From the NCBI GenBank assembly GCA_010093485.1, contig MU001509.1:94824-158823 (forward strand): a stretch of 64,000 nt of DNA, read 5' to 3'. Below, piece by piece: positions 33,160 through 43,274 of this stretch. Each line of letters starts with the position of its first letter. The stretch's first letter is position 1. A model generated the notes under the pieces. The model was not told the DNA's origin. It did no database searches and saw only the letters and a list, made by a program, of their open reading frames with translations. The position numbers and the translations under genes were made by a program. Source of the stretch: Karstenula rhodostoma CBS 690.94 (Eukaryota > Ascomycota > Dothideomycetes > Pleosporales > Didymosphaeriaceae).

Positions 33160-34149
33160 ATGGATCCGCCGATTGAGCGGATGAGCTTCGAAGATTCGGA
33201 AAGTAGTCAGGACAACCACTCTCGTTCGTTGGAAGGGTTGTCGCATGATGGAGACGCCGATACAGAGAAGTTCCTTTTATTGGGCAAAGACAGTGGAAGC
33301 GTTCACAAAGCGTCTTGGAGAAGTTCCTGGTCCTGGTCAACCAGAACCATGGTTTTCGTGACGATTCTAAATGTCTTCTTGTTGTTGGTATCGATAGTGA
33401 TACTATCAATGTCCACGAAGGGTTCTTTTTCTGATCAGGACTACTGGAGAGCTACGTCCTACTATTGTGAGGCCGCCCTCATATGTCGATCCAATCTTGC
33501 CACTGACCCGATTCTAGCCCCAGTATTTGACCGCTTCAACATCCCGAAGCTCACGCAAGTTACAAACGGCACATTCTGGAACACGGAACCTCCCTCTATT
33601 TGGCGCGCCCGCACAGGCGCCGAAGCAGATGCAGCATGGGAATCTATCGGAAGCAACATTGCACCCATCATAATCAATTCCGTCGAGGTTCTTGCGCTCG
33701 GTAAAGACCCCTCCGTGGCCGTGAAAGCACCTCCCGAACTCAACCTCGGCTCAGACGCGTACATCGCAGGTATGGACGTCTTCCACCACCTACACTGCCT
33801 GGACAAGCTCCGCCGAGAAATCTCATACAAGCACTATCACGAGGCTGAGGAAGGACCGAGTCCAGGGTCGGAGTTGCATGAAGCACATATCAACCACTGT
33901 CTTGATGTGCTTGCGCAGGCATTGAAGTGTACCGGCAGTGTTGATATGGTTACTTTCAATTGGGTTGAGGGGCATCGGATGCCACAGCCGGACTTCAACA
34001 ACAAGAAGGTTTGTCGCGATTTCGAAGCGCTGAGGGAGTGGACTGTGGAGAATGGGGTCGATAGCGATGGATTTTTCAAGGCTGCAGACAAGCCGCCGCC
34101 AGGTGCCGTCATCGTGCCTGAATTCCACCCTCATAATCATGGCACATAA
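33160..34149 (+). CDS. UstYa-type oxidase 2 (DUF3328 family)
   Basis: Second UstYa homologue, 312 residues. Exon 1 is 33160-33466 and exon 2 is 33518-34149. The 51-nt intron (GTGAGG...CTAG) has no in-frame stop, so an unspliced reading is open, but splicing restores the family pattern TSYYSPVFDRFNIPKLTQ. A TM segment covers about residues 64-84 (MVFVTILNVFLLLVSIVIL). TNGTFW follows. The two HxxHC motifs are FHHLHCLDKLR and AHINHCLDVLAQ. The tail is longer than in UstYa 1 and ends HPHNHGT. It lies 569 bp downstream of precursor 1 on the same strand. Expected to act on the secreted core peptide in the secretory pathway, forming a ring or an oxidised side chain. Confidence 0.92.
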   Translation: MDPPIERMSFEDSESSQDNHSRSLEGLSHDGDADTEKFLLLGKDSGSVHKASWRSSWSWSTRTMVFVTILNVFLLLVSIVILSMSTKGSFSDQDYWRATSYYCEAALICRSNLATDPILAPVFDRFNIPKLTQVTNGTFWNTEPPSIWRARTGAEADAAWESIGSNIAPIIINSVEVLALGKDPSVAVKAPPELNLGSDAYIAGMDVFHHLHCLDKLRREISYKHYHEAEEGPSPGSELHEAHINHCLDVLAQALKCTGSVDMVTFNWVEGHRMPQPDFNNKKVCRDFEALREWTVENGVDSDGFFKAADKPPPGAVIVPEFHPHNHGT

Positions 34150-35301
34150 GAGACATGCTCGTCAAAGATGTTTAGTGCTTCAGTCATCCATTCTTCTTCA
34201 GCGATGAATATCGCTTCTTTTCTGTCAAATCTCAGGAGACGAGGCACAACGCATAAGCTCAGTCGATCTGAGAGTCCAAACGTGATTGTCTGTGTATCGG
34301 TACATGTACTTTGCTCCGTGGGTTGCGACATGGCAGTTCTGCAGTGAACGCAAATACCTACATGCATAAAGGCGGCGCCAGTTAACCTCTAATCTTGGGT
34401 GGACTCGCGGCTGGCATCCGTAAACTCAAATCGTATATCCCTCTCCATACACTCTCGTGGCCATCTTTAAATCATCGTCAGTGTTATTTTCGCACGGGTT
34501 AGACGGTATATCATATCCGTTGAAAGGGTCTGCTATCCAAAGTGGGGCATCGACAACGCAACTTTCCAGCAAACTTGTGTAACACTTATCTATCTTCCAT
34601 GCAAGTACCCGCACCGCTCTTTGCTCACCAGCTGCCGCCGCCACAGCGCACATATAAAACCAATGTCTTTTCCTTTGCCCCGAAAAAGATACATTCGAGT
34701 CCACGGCTTAGTCCGCTTTGCATGTCATCGCGGAACCCAGGCATGACCAAGGTCAGGACTGGGATCGTTCTTGGCATGATACGCGCAGCTGTTGGCTCTT
34801 CTTCCCAGCGGTTGTCACATATATGCCTAGATCAAATAACGGCCTTGACACCTCAGTTCTTGCGCATTTTTCTTGGCAAGTACTCCTAACCATGGGCCTA
34901 CATCTCCCCTTCTCGCGTTTATTTCATGGCGGATTTGAAGTCTCTGCTGTTTGCAATGATATCGAGTGGATTGAGTTTGACGTCATGCTTGGGGGTGTCT
35001 CATTTTTTGTCTCGCAATGCAAACGTCCCCTAAGAGTTGACTGTCTCGCACTCCGATAAGCAGTTTACACCGGGTGGGCTACCACAAAACTTGTAGAGTC
35101 CTTTGTGATTGAGACGTTGCCAGCTACGCGAGAAGTATAAGTCTATGGCGTACGTGAACTCAGCAGTCCGTCAATCGGGCGCTCTCTCAGGCCAGCCACG
35201 TGCCTGATTCCCCCCAGGCAGCAATGTTGACAACATTTCCAAAACCCCAACAACACCAAAGACTTCCCTAGAACGGTTCATTCCGCACATTCTCACTCAA
35301 G
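34150..35301. other. Intergenic, undetermined
   Basis: 1.15 kb. Minus-strand frame 34426-34704 (92 codons) and plus-strand frames at 34542-35059 have no recognisable motif. A small spliced gene cannot be excluded, but I cannot support one. Confidence 0.4.
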
Positions 35302-35938
35302 ATGTCACAGACCGACCGCCTCCCCCTAGACCAACAGATGCTCCGCGGTGCAGGGATCTGACAAGCCATCATCGCCCTCCTCATCTGCCTTCTCCTCGGC
35401 GCCGAAGCCTTCCAAACCCTTCTCAGACCGAGGGATCTGGGCATCTACTACTTCCTGTACACGGCACTCTCTTCTTCTAATCCCGTCTCGCTGACGATCC
35501 ACAGCCGCAATAGCACCACCGCTGTGCTGGCCGCCGTGATCATCTTCTCCGTCTACGTGCAACGCAAAGCCGAGATCTCGGCATAGCAAAATCTGCTTTT
35601 CGAGGCGGTGAAATCGGACTCGGCGACCGGGCTGTGGCTCTGGTTTATTCTCGATGCGGCGTTTGGGCCGTGGATGGCGTATTGCAGGGAGCATGCTTGG
35701 ATGCAGCCCTGCCATGTGAGTGAAAGGGTAGGCCGCGCGGCGCTGGCGGGTATTGCGTTGTTGTGGGTGACTGGGTCCCTTTTGAGTATGCGTGCTAAGT
35801 TTGGACAGTGTTTTTTACTATCCGGCACTTGGGTACTCGTACTTGGTGTGGAGGACGGCGCCGGAGAAGGGTGAGAGTGATGACGGAGAGCATGTTGAGC
35901 GAGGTGAAGTAGCTGATAGGTCGCCTTTGCTGGGTTGA
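35302..35938 (+). pseudogene. Broken gene for a small multi-pass membrane protein
   Basis: A coherent frame of about 195 codons starts at ATG 35302 (MSQTDRLPLDQQMLRGAGI), is interrupted by TGA at 35359-35361 and TAG at 35584-35586, and otherwise reads well: AIIALLICLLLGAEAFQTLL, STTAVLAAVIIFSVYVQRK, GLWLWFILDAAFGPWMAYCR. A 46-nt intron (35767-35812, GTGGGT...GACAG) leads to the tail VFYYPALGYSYLVWRTAPEK, ending at 35936-35938 with ADRSPLLG. The coding quality on either side of each stop argues for recent loss. The TGA is one G-to-A change from TGG. The family is not recognised; four hydrophobic segments are visible. It lies between UstYa 2 and the transporter, so it may be a decayed cluster member. 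Confidence 0.62.
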
Positions 35939-36248
35939 AGAGTGCGTGTTTGATCAAGAAAACTGCTTAGTCCGGGCTTTGGGCTCAGACGCGCATCTAT
36001 CGCTAACCTGGGATGCAATACGTGCTCAGTGTGGACCGCCGTTCTTTGACGTTGGGCGAGGAAGAGGCGACAGTAAGTTTTCCTGTATTTTCTTTTTTGT
36101 TTTTGCAGCATTTGACCAGTGGATCCTCCTGGAACACCACCTACAGTGTCATGCTTTATTCACCAATAGTCACTCTTACGCAGTCAATTGTCCCTACACT
36201 GCATGCCTCTCCACTCATACGTCACATACCCTGCGCCATGTGATGCAC

Positions 36249-38109
36249 TCACCGTTTGAAGCGCAACATCCTGTTAAACCCTCTCTGCTCAATCTCTCTT
36301 CGCGCCGCCCCGTCCACAAACTCACCGCCATTCCCATCTCTCGACATACCGTCGCCAAACACTCTCAACAACACCACCATCATCCCAGCAGCAAGAATAC
36401 TCCCACAAAGGATCCCAATCATGACAAGGTTACTTTTGCGGTACTTATGCGGACCCTTTGCATCCTCAGGCCATCCTGTGTACAAGGCGTATGTCGTGAG
36501 GATGGAGCCGAGGTTGCCCAGTCCGGAGACGAGTGCGGATGCGGCGGCGACACCGACTTCGCCGTGACGGGGCTGGAAGATTTCGTTCGTCCAGGTCATA
36601 CAGATGGGCACCGTGGGACCCAGACCGAAGCCGACCTGGTCATAATGGTCAGCGATCTGTTGTAGAAGAGTACTGGGATGAGGTTCATACGAGAAGGAGA
36701 CCTCCGTAGCGAGTCCACGATTTCGCGCCGCCTCCAAAGGTGGTCATGAGGAGGCCTCCAATCTGGATGAGCACTGCGAAGGAGAAGAAACCAGCGCGGT
36801 GGTGGTGGAATCGGTCTGAAAGGGGGGTGAAGATCAGGATAGCGATGAGATCCATCTAAGCCGTATTAGTTCTTGTCCGAAAATCAGAACTCTTGCAGAG
36901 GGAACGTACGATCCAGATAGGAGCGGTCAGCAGCGAGAGGTCAATGCCGGAAAGATCAGGATTGATACCACGGATGATGACTGAAGCATACGCTTGGGTT
37001 CCAATGCCGACACCGACGACGCCGAAGTACATAACAACCAATGGCCATAACCGCCAGTCGATGACAACATGCCAGAGATCCTTCATTGTCCACACCTTGC
37101 GGCGGTACACGCGGGTCAGATCTTCGTAATGGATCCGTGCATCCTCGCCTGACAGTGCAGGTTTGCTGTCGGGGATGAATTTGCGCCAGGATGGTTTCTC
37201 GCGAACTTCACCCGGAGGTAGAGGCCGATCTGGGAGCCACCAGAGCAGCGAGATACCAACAAGAGTGCCCACGATTCCGTAGAGGAGAAACATCCATTGA
37301 AAGCCTACGAGGCCGCCCAGGCCGTCCATCTTCTGGAAGCCGGCAGAAACAAGGCCGACGACAGCGGCAGAAACTTGAGAAGCCGTGAAGTAGCGGCCAA
37401 TCCGCTTGCCAGTCCTTGAAGGCGGGTAGAAGAGCGTGAGGTAGTACGACATGCCAGGCCACATGCCTGCAATAACTATACCCAGCAAGAGTCGCAGGAG
37501 GCTAGACTAGTGTCAGCAACAGTGTGTGGAGTGTGGCAGAAGAAGGCTCACTAGAAGCTCCACGCAGCTTTCATACCAGTCAAGCCAATGCCAATGATGC
37601 CCACTCCTGTGACGATTCTACTCATCCACACATGCGGACTCAATTTGGACATGACTAAGTTGGAGGGCATATCGAAGATGACGTAGCAGACGTAGAACAG
37701 GGCTAAACCAGTCGACACTTGCTTGGGGCCCAGATTGAGCTCTGAAGCGAGGTCGTGGCCTTGGGCGATGTTCATCGTTTGCGCCAGGCCGACGTTGGAT
37801 CGGATGGCAGAGCACATGAAGTAGAGGATCCAGAAGGCTGAGTCGTGTTAGGGTTCGGATGGCGGGGCTAGTTTAGAAGAGCAGTACCTGGCAAGATGCG
37901 TCGATCGAGCTTACTACTTGTTGTTAGGCGTCGTACAGAGAAGAGCAGCACTTCACACACCTGTACACCTGCTCAATGCGGTCAATATCCACTGCCTCGG
38001 ACCCTTGGTCGACATGTTGCTCCTCTATATCGTCTGGCTTGCGTCTAGGCCGTGCCGACTCGGCCATGTTTTTATTTTCGGGACCCCGCCCAGTTGCCTC
38101 TACGGACAT
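36249..38109 (-). CDS. MFS transporter, anion:cation symporter (Dal5/TNA1-like) family
   Basis: Plasma-membrane permease of 534 residues, 12 TM segments. Exons are 38109-37961, 37913-37888, 37837-37552, 37501-36910, 36855-36691 and 36635-36249; the second is only 26 nt, and all junctions keep frame. After a hydrophilic N-tail comes KLDRRILPAFWILYFMCSAI, the standard ACS-family opening, then GLALFYVCYVIFDMPSNLVM, GIVIAGMWPGMSYYLTLFYP and GKRIGRYFTASQ. The central loop and WRLWPLVVMYFGVVGVGIGT follow. The C-terminal half includes FGLGPTVPICMTWTNEI. ACS members import vitamins, allantoate, nicotinate or similar organic anions. In fungal clusters they also occur as product or precursor carriers. 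The first in-frame ATG is 38109; a GTG-led extension upstream is not used. Confidence 0.92.
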
Positions 38110-38326
38110 TTTTGCCTTGGTCTCGCGTACCAGATGCAATCTGATAAGGTGTGGTAGCACAGGTGAGCCAGTGTTCACAAAGTACTTCGTACAGATTTCC
38201 GTGGTGGGGGTGCACTAGTGATGGTTTGGGCAAGCGTCAAGCGTCATTGACGAATGGCTCAAGCTCCACGTCCAAGATGTTGGTCGCGATGCCACGACTG
38301 CTTCACCAACACACTCCATCTGCACA

Positions 38327-39050
38327 ATGTTTTGCCGCGCTGCGCTCCAAACGGTGCGCCTCCCGGGCGTCTTCAAGCCGACCCTCGGCGTGCGAGCTGT
38401 GTCGACGCTGCCATCGAATCCGCACATCTACGTCTTCCAACATCCGCTCGACGCGACGCGTTCCCTCCTCACGCTTCTTCCCACGGAGCCTCCGAATGTC
38501 GGTCTCGCGTTGGGGGCGACCTCGTCCGTTCCGCCCACTCCGGACTCGTTCACAGAAAACCGACAATTCCACTCGATTCTGCAGTCGGTCATGGCTACGC
38601 ATGCTACGAGCGACCCCTCGGTCAAGCAGCAAGCCGCCGCCTTTGCCTCACCTGGCGGCTTCAACCTCGGGGCCAACAAGCGCAGCAGCGATGGTGCCGG
38701 CGCCGCCAATCAGCAAGCAGGCATGGGCGGCGCGAATAAAGGTGGCTGGATTCACGTCAGTGACGAGCGGAATCCGCCCGACTGGGGAAGGATCGCGTGG
38801 CCCGAAGACATCTTTGGGAGCGTCGAGGTTGATGGGGATGGGTCACTGATCGGCAATTGGCAGGATAGTGGAACGTACAGGATCGTCACCCGCGAAGGAA
38901 TGTGAGTAACCTCTACAATTCGGTGCAGCAAGTGGCAAAGCTACGTCGTCGAGGCAAATGCTAACGTGTGCGAACAGCCTCGGACTTACGCCCTACCTGA
39001 GGGCTAAGCTCGTCCAGCGATTGAAGGACCTTGAGAGCAGCACCAAGTAG
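38327..39050 (+). CDS. Conserved hypothetical protein, probably mitochondrial
   Basis: Protein of 215 residues. Exon 1 is 38327-38901, a 76-nt intron spans 38902-38977, and exon 2 is 38978-39050. The N-terminus MFCRAALQTVRLPGVFKPTL is an amphipathic, Arg-rich stretch without acidic residues, typical of a mitochondrial presequence. The body contains HIYVFQHPLDATRSLLTLLP and later GNWQDSGTYRIVTREGI, LGLTPYLRAKLVQRLKDLE. I know this kind of ending from conserved fungal proteins but cannot name the family. It looks like ordinary cell machinery inside the RiPP region, so it may mark an inserted or bystander gene. A shadow frame of 232 codons overlaps it. Confidence 0.8.
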
Positions 39051-39274
39051 CGCGCTAAGTCTGCTGCCCAGCACACTGTATTGAACATCTGTAACAACAG
39101 CTCCACCCCTCCTCTTATGTCCCAAACCATCACTCCACAGCAAGATTATCTACATTCCATTGCCGAATCTTATCAAAATTCCGACACTTCTGATGCGGTG
39201 AAAAATCGAATGTCTCGCCCACCGGAGCCGTCTCGTCGTATCTACCACGTCTGTATCAGCAATAGAGCTCTCGC

Positions 39275-40152
39275 TCAGAGGAAGCGCACATACACGATGA
39301 AATAAGGCGTCACATCCACATGGCACATCATGTCTTGCCTGAGGACATCGATGCAATGGTCCAGATGCGTGCGGATCAGATTATCGGAGAGCCCATGGAA
39401 GTGCTCGGGCAGTGCGCCGTCGCGCGCCATATAGTGGTCCTTGTATGACCACATGCGCAGCCAGTCCTGATGGATCCTGTCAGAGCAGTTCTTTTACACA
39501 GAGCGGGAGAGGGAGAAGTACCAAGCAATGCAGTTGGTGCATCCCCCACAGCAAAGCCGCGCCGCCGCCCTTTGGCGTGCGCACGATGGTGGGGTCTGCA
39601 GTGCGGTTCATGCGCGGCCACGCCGACTCGGGAACGTCGAATTCGCGGTCTGGGTCGATCTTAGCTCCGGGCGTTTCGAGGCGGGGAGATGGATCTTGAC
39701 GAGCTTACAGTCCCAGAGCTTCAGCCATTGCTCGTCGAGCTCCGGCGTCGGCTTCCCGCGGTAGTCGGATGCTTGGCGGAAAGTGCCAGTGTAGTCTTCT
39801 TCGTGGTACTCTACGGCTTCGAATGCGGGTGCTGGACTTTCGTTAGGAGCAACGTCACGGCTTAGGTATAGGATCGAGACTTACACCATGTGTAGAGTTG
39901 CTTTACGCATTGTGAATCCGTCACAGGGCGCATGTATGCCACCATGACAAGAACGATGGAGGACAAAAATAACAATACATTTGCGATGGTTGCGATGGAG
40001 AAGCAGTAGCTGAAACGATTTGCCGGCGCGGGTCGCGTTGAATTCAACAGTGTCTCTGTTGATTCTGTGGAAGCGTCGGTTTCAATTTTGGCGTAGACCG
40101 CCTGCCCACCGGGCGTGCCCCATCGGCCTCTGATCCAGTCTCGGACAGCCAT
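39275..40152 (-). pseudogene. UstYa-type oxidase 3 (DUF3328), apparently frameshifted
   Basis: Third UstYa homologue, about 242 codons. Exon blocks on the minus strand are 40152-39885, 39832-39709, 39664-39522 and 39466-39275. One TM segment (about residues 52-74) follows a soluble head. Exon 2 begins SPAFEAVEYHEEDYTG and continues, in the next frame, with DYRGKPTPELDEQWLKLWD, so the two halves of a normal UstYa segment are joined by an extra base, most simply at the AAAA run 39780-39783. The HxxHC motifs MHQLHCL and HLDHCIDVLRQ are intact. The first intron to exon boundaries fit consensus. If the extra base is an assembly error the gene is functional; if real, it is a recent pseudogene. The similar SPAFEA start in UstYa 1 suggests common origin. 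Confidence 0.7.
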
Positions 40153-41665
40153 GTCGTTGAAAGAAACCTCAAAGACAGAGCGAAGACAATCTCAAAAGAT
40201 CCAGTCCCGCTCAATTGCGCTCGTCCCACCCAACATGACGGAACACCACGCCCTAGGTACCGAAATCCATCGAAACTCCACCTCGCCACTCTAGCAACTC
40301 CCCGAACATGGCTTGGTGTACCCTAGTCGTCTCACTAGAGTTTACCGCCCGCCGGGCTTACGCTGACAGCCTACTTCCAGGATTAAGGTACTACGTGTAG
40401 ATTGCGTATCTACGCCGTAAACAGCAGGTGGCTATGATAGCTTGGAGTGTTTACCCACTCGCGTACGTGGCATGGAGCAATGAAGTGCGCCCGGGGTGTC
40501 ACCGCGGTCTTGGCATTGAGGTTTCGGGAGGCTAGCACGCGCTGATGGGGACGCGATAGTTGGGGTGTGCTGCGTGCGATAGTCTACGATAGTCTACGAT
40601 AGGTGAGGGCGGCACAAGGGGGCTGTGTTAGATGCGATTTGGGAGGGAAGGGAATGAGTGTCTGTGATGTCCTTCTTAAAGCAGGCAAGGTCTTTTTTCA
40701 AATTGGAGTTACTTCGTGAAAGGAGTATGAAGGTTTTTAGTAAAATAGCCCGCATTCAGTGTCTTGCCAGATATTAGGCTATGTTTGTATGACTGGTGCG
40801 CATTAAGCTGTAGGTACTGTGGTCCGTCAGACGTTATTGCATGCAGAAGCGCCAGGAACGTATACTAGCTGCTTGCAGACTAGCGTCAGCTTGACAAAAG
40901 CTTCTGCTTGCTTCGCTTCCAGACTACCTCTCTACACATTGAAGAGCAACCTCTAAATCCAGGCCGCAATGACGAGATCAACATTACAGATTGTGTGTAT
41001 CGGAAAGTTGTTTTTAGCAAATCACTGCTAGTATCGCCCCAAGTGGCCCACAATGACCATGTCCCGATAAGTCCCTTACACGATCGCTTCGAAGAGCTTA
41101 TGTCAATAAACGGCACCATTTCCCTTCTGGGGATGAGCGTATAATACTTGAAGCCGCTATTGACATTGTAGGATCATGTATGACTGAGCTTGCATGTCAC
41201 CGGGCGCAGGGTGGCCAACTGATCGCCTCTCCCCCATGATACCGCCCACCTATCGGAAGCAAAAATGACAACAATCCAGATAGATAGATATGCACAGCAA
41301 CATTCGACCTGCTCTTTGGGGTTATGTTCCGAGCACTGGATGTCACAGCCGCTATCATCGAGCCGGCAAGCTAACCCGCGTGGTCTCACCATCGCACTAG
41401 TGTTTGAATCTATGAACGAAGGATCCCCCGAGGATAGAGAACCTTGCGGGATAACCAGGACCTTGTAGGCAGGTGCATGCTACATATATCGGTTGCAGCG
41501 GATGTCACAGTGCGCGGCAGGCAAACCGTAGTGAGCTTCTGGTAGGCATAAAGGCATCGTATCTGCACACATAAAGTATCTCGTATCTGAACAATCACTC
41601 ACTACTCCGCCGCAGACACACACAGTCGCTCCTAGCTTTATCTTCTCGTCCCACGCCCCTCCACA
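40153..41665. other. Intergenic upstream of RiPP precursor 2
   Basis: 1.51 kb between divergent starts of UstYa 3 and precursor 2. It includes a short tandem CGATAGTCTA repeat (40577-40603, period 10). Frames of 60-78 codons at 40886-41598 show no domain. Confidence 0.5.
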
Positions 41666-42121
41666 ATGAAGTTCTTCGTAACTGTCCTGGCTGGAGCCGC
41701 GGCTCTGAGCACGGCTTTTGCCGCCCCGATCGAAGGTACGAATCTACATGAACTGTAATGGTTACTGGAGAACTGACGCTGGACAGCTACGGAGGCCAAC
41801 AAGCCCAGCGTTCCTCCGGTCCGAATTCGGCCCAGCATCAAGTCGGTGGGAGTTTATGCAACCGACGACGGCGAGGCTACCAAGCGCCTCCCTCCGATCC
41901 GAATTCGGCCCAGCATCAAGTCGGTGGGAGTTTATGCAACCGATGACGGCGAGGCTACCAAGCGCCTCCCTCCGATCCGAATTCGGCCCAGCATCAAGTC
42001 GGTGGGAGTTTATGCAACCGACGATGGCGAGGCCACCAAGCGCTCACCCCCGGTTAACGTTAAGCCAAATATCAAGTCGGTGGGCATATACGCTGTGGAC
42101 GAGCCCACCGCCGAAGATTAG
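41666..42121 (+). CDS. RiPP precursor 2: secreted Kex2-processed repeat protein with four SVGxYA units
   Basis: Precursor of 134 residues, unrelated in core to precursor 1. Exon 1 is 41666-41735, a 51-nt intron (GTACGA...ACAG) spans 41736-41786, and exon 2 is 41787-42121. The signal peptide MKFFVTVLAGAAALSTAFA ends before API. Three units end SIKSVGVYATDDGEATKR, preceded by PPVRIRP or PPIRIRP; each KR is a Kex2 site. The fourth, C-terminal unit is diverged (PPVNVKPNIKSVGIYAVDEP) and lacks KR, yet keeps IKSVG(V/I)YA(T/V)D, which points to that stretch as the functional core. Each core has one Tyr. UstYa 3 lies 1.5 kb away in divergent orientation. The protein could also be a processed secreted peptide without cyclisation; the neighbouring oxidases favour a RiPP. 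Confidence 0.88.
41821..42054 (+). repeat. Three near-identical 78-bp tandem repeats in precursor 2
   Basis: Units start with CCGAATTCGGCCCAGC at 41821, 41899 and 41977, exactly 78 bp (26 codons) apart. They differ by only a few synonymous or conservative bases, far less than the fourth unit. This suggests recent duplication or gene-conversion homogenisation. Confidence 0.95.
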
Positions 42122-42184
42122 ATAGCATATCATACTATCTAAAGCAAATACCAAACCAAATGTCATGCTAGTCATGCTATCATT

Positions 42185-43274
42185 CTATTCCACCACCCTC
42201 CCAAAAGCAAACCCCCTCACACCACTGCTAATCCACACGCCCTCTCCGACCTCGACCGTGTTCACACTAATCGGCTCCTCCATGCAAAACCCCTTCTTCA
42301 GCGCCCACCGCCTCGAGGTGCCCCTCTGCCCGCCCGCCCCCACCTTGGCACTCCGCACACTGTGGCCCCACCGCCCAGCAAACGGCTTCCGCAGCTCGCC
42401 TTCGTCCAGATCCGCACTCTCGCCCTCGACGTCTTTCAGTGTTTGCGCGGTGAACTCGCCGGCGGGTACGCCGACCGGGGGCGTCACCCAGCGGCCACCG
42501 CGGAACACGTAGATGGTGGTGAGAGTGCCTTCGGTGAGCTCGTGGGTCGAGTTGTACAGGATGACTTCGGAGTAGGGGGCGCCGGCCGGGTTGGTGGGGA
42601 GCGCGCGGGAGCGAGCCGCGTCGTACTGTTCTCTCACGGTCGTCTTTAGCAGAGTGAAGGCGGAGGTGGGCGTGGGCTGTGTGTCGAGGCGGAGGTGGTA
42701 TTCTGGTGGTGGGGGAGGTTCTGATGGTGGATTAGAGTGAAACGCGTCGGTAGGACCAAGGATGAGGGCGCCGCCTGTTAGAGGCGAGGGCAGGAAGGTT
42801 GGGGGATCGGGGTTTGCAGGATGGGGTGTGGGTTCCGGTCTTGGTGGGTCGAAGGATGCGGGGTAGAGGGTTGACAGAGGGACTGGGGGCGTGGGAGCAA
42901 AGTCGATGGTTATGTTTGCGGCTTTGTCGAATAGGATACGCATCTGTGGGTTGTCTCAATTTGTGTGGCTTGCTATGTTGTTGTTGTGGTCGACGTACTT
43001 TAAGTGGTCCATCGTGTCCTCCTCGGTGCAGATATTCTCCTACTTCCTGTAATAACTCTTGGTGTAGTGACTCCCCGTGTTCGAGCCTTTGGGTCACAGC
43101 GTGGAAATCGAAATGCTGCGCGGCCTCGAGCATGCGGTCGCGGTGGTAGATGAGCATGTAGAATGGGGAGGGCGAGACATAGTTCAGGATGGGCAGGGAA
43201 TTTTCGGCCGATTTCAAAAGCAGAGGGTCATAACGAATGGAAGTGAATAGGTGGAATGAGTGGTCAGACGCCAT
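42185..43274 (-). CDS. Aminodeoxychorismate lyase-like protein (class IV aminotransferase fold)
   Basis: PLP enzyme of 344 residues, by family the lyase that releases pyruvate from aminodeoxychorismate to give p-aminobenzoate for folate synthesis. Exon 1 is 43274-42999, a 55-nt intron spans 42998-42944, and exon 2 is 42943-42185. Exon 1 holds FTSIRYDPLL and the segment HRDRMLEAAQHFDF. Exon 2 holds LLKTTVREQYDAARSRA, where the Lys is the likely PLP Schiff base, and VILYNSTHELTEGTLTTIYV, the class IV signature around Glu-Gly. The C-terminal WALKKGFCMEEPISVNTVEV precedes a GVRGF motif. The middle has a proline-rich insertion (about residues 110-175) that may be a loop. It lies just beyond the end of precursor 2, so this may be the cluster border. 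Confidence 0.82.

Noticed and set aside
41821..42054. Regular repeats that might be taken for a CRISPR array
   Set aside because: The 78-bp units are coding, contiguous and without variable spacers, and the genome is eukaryotic.
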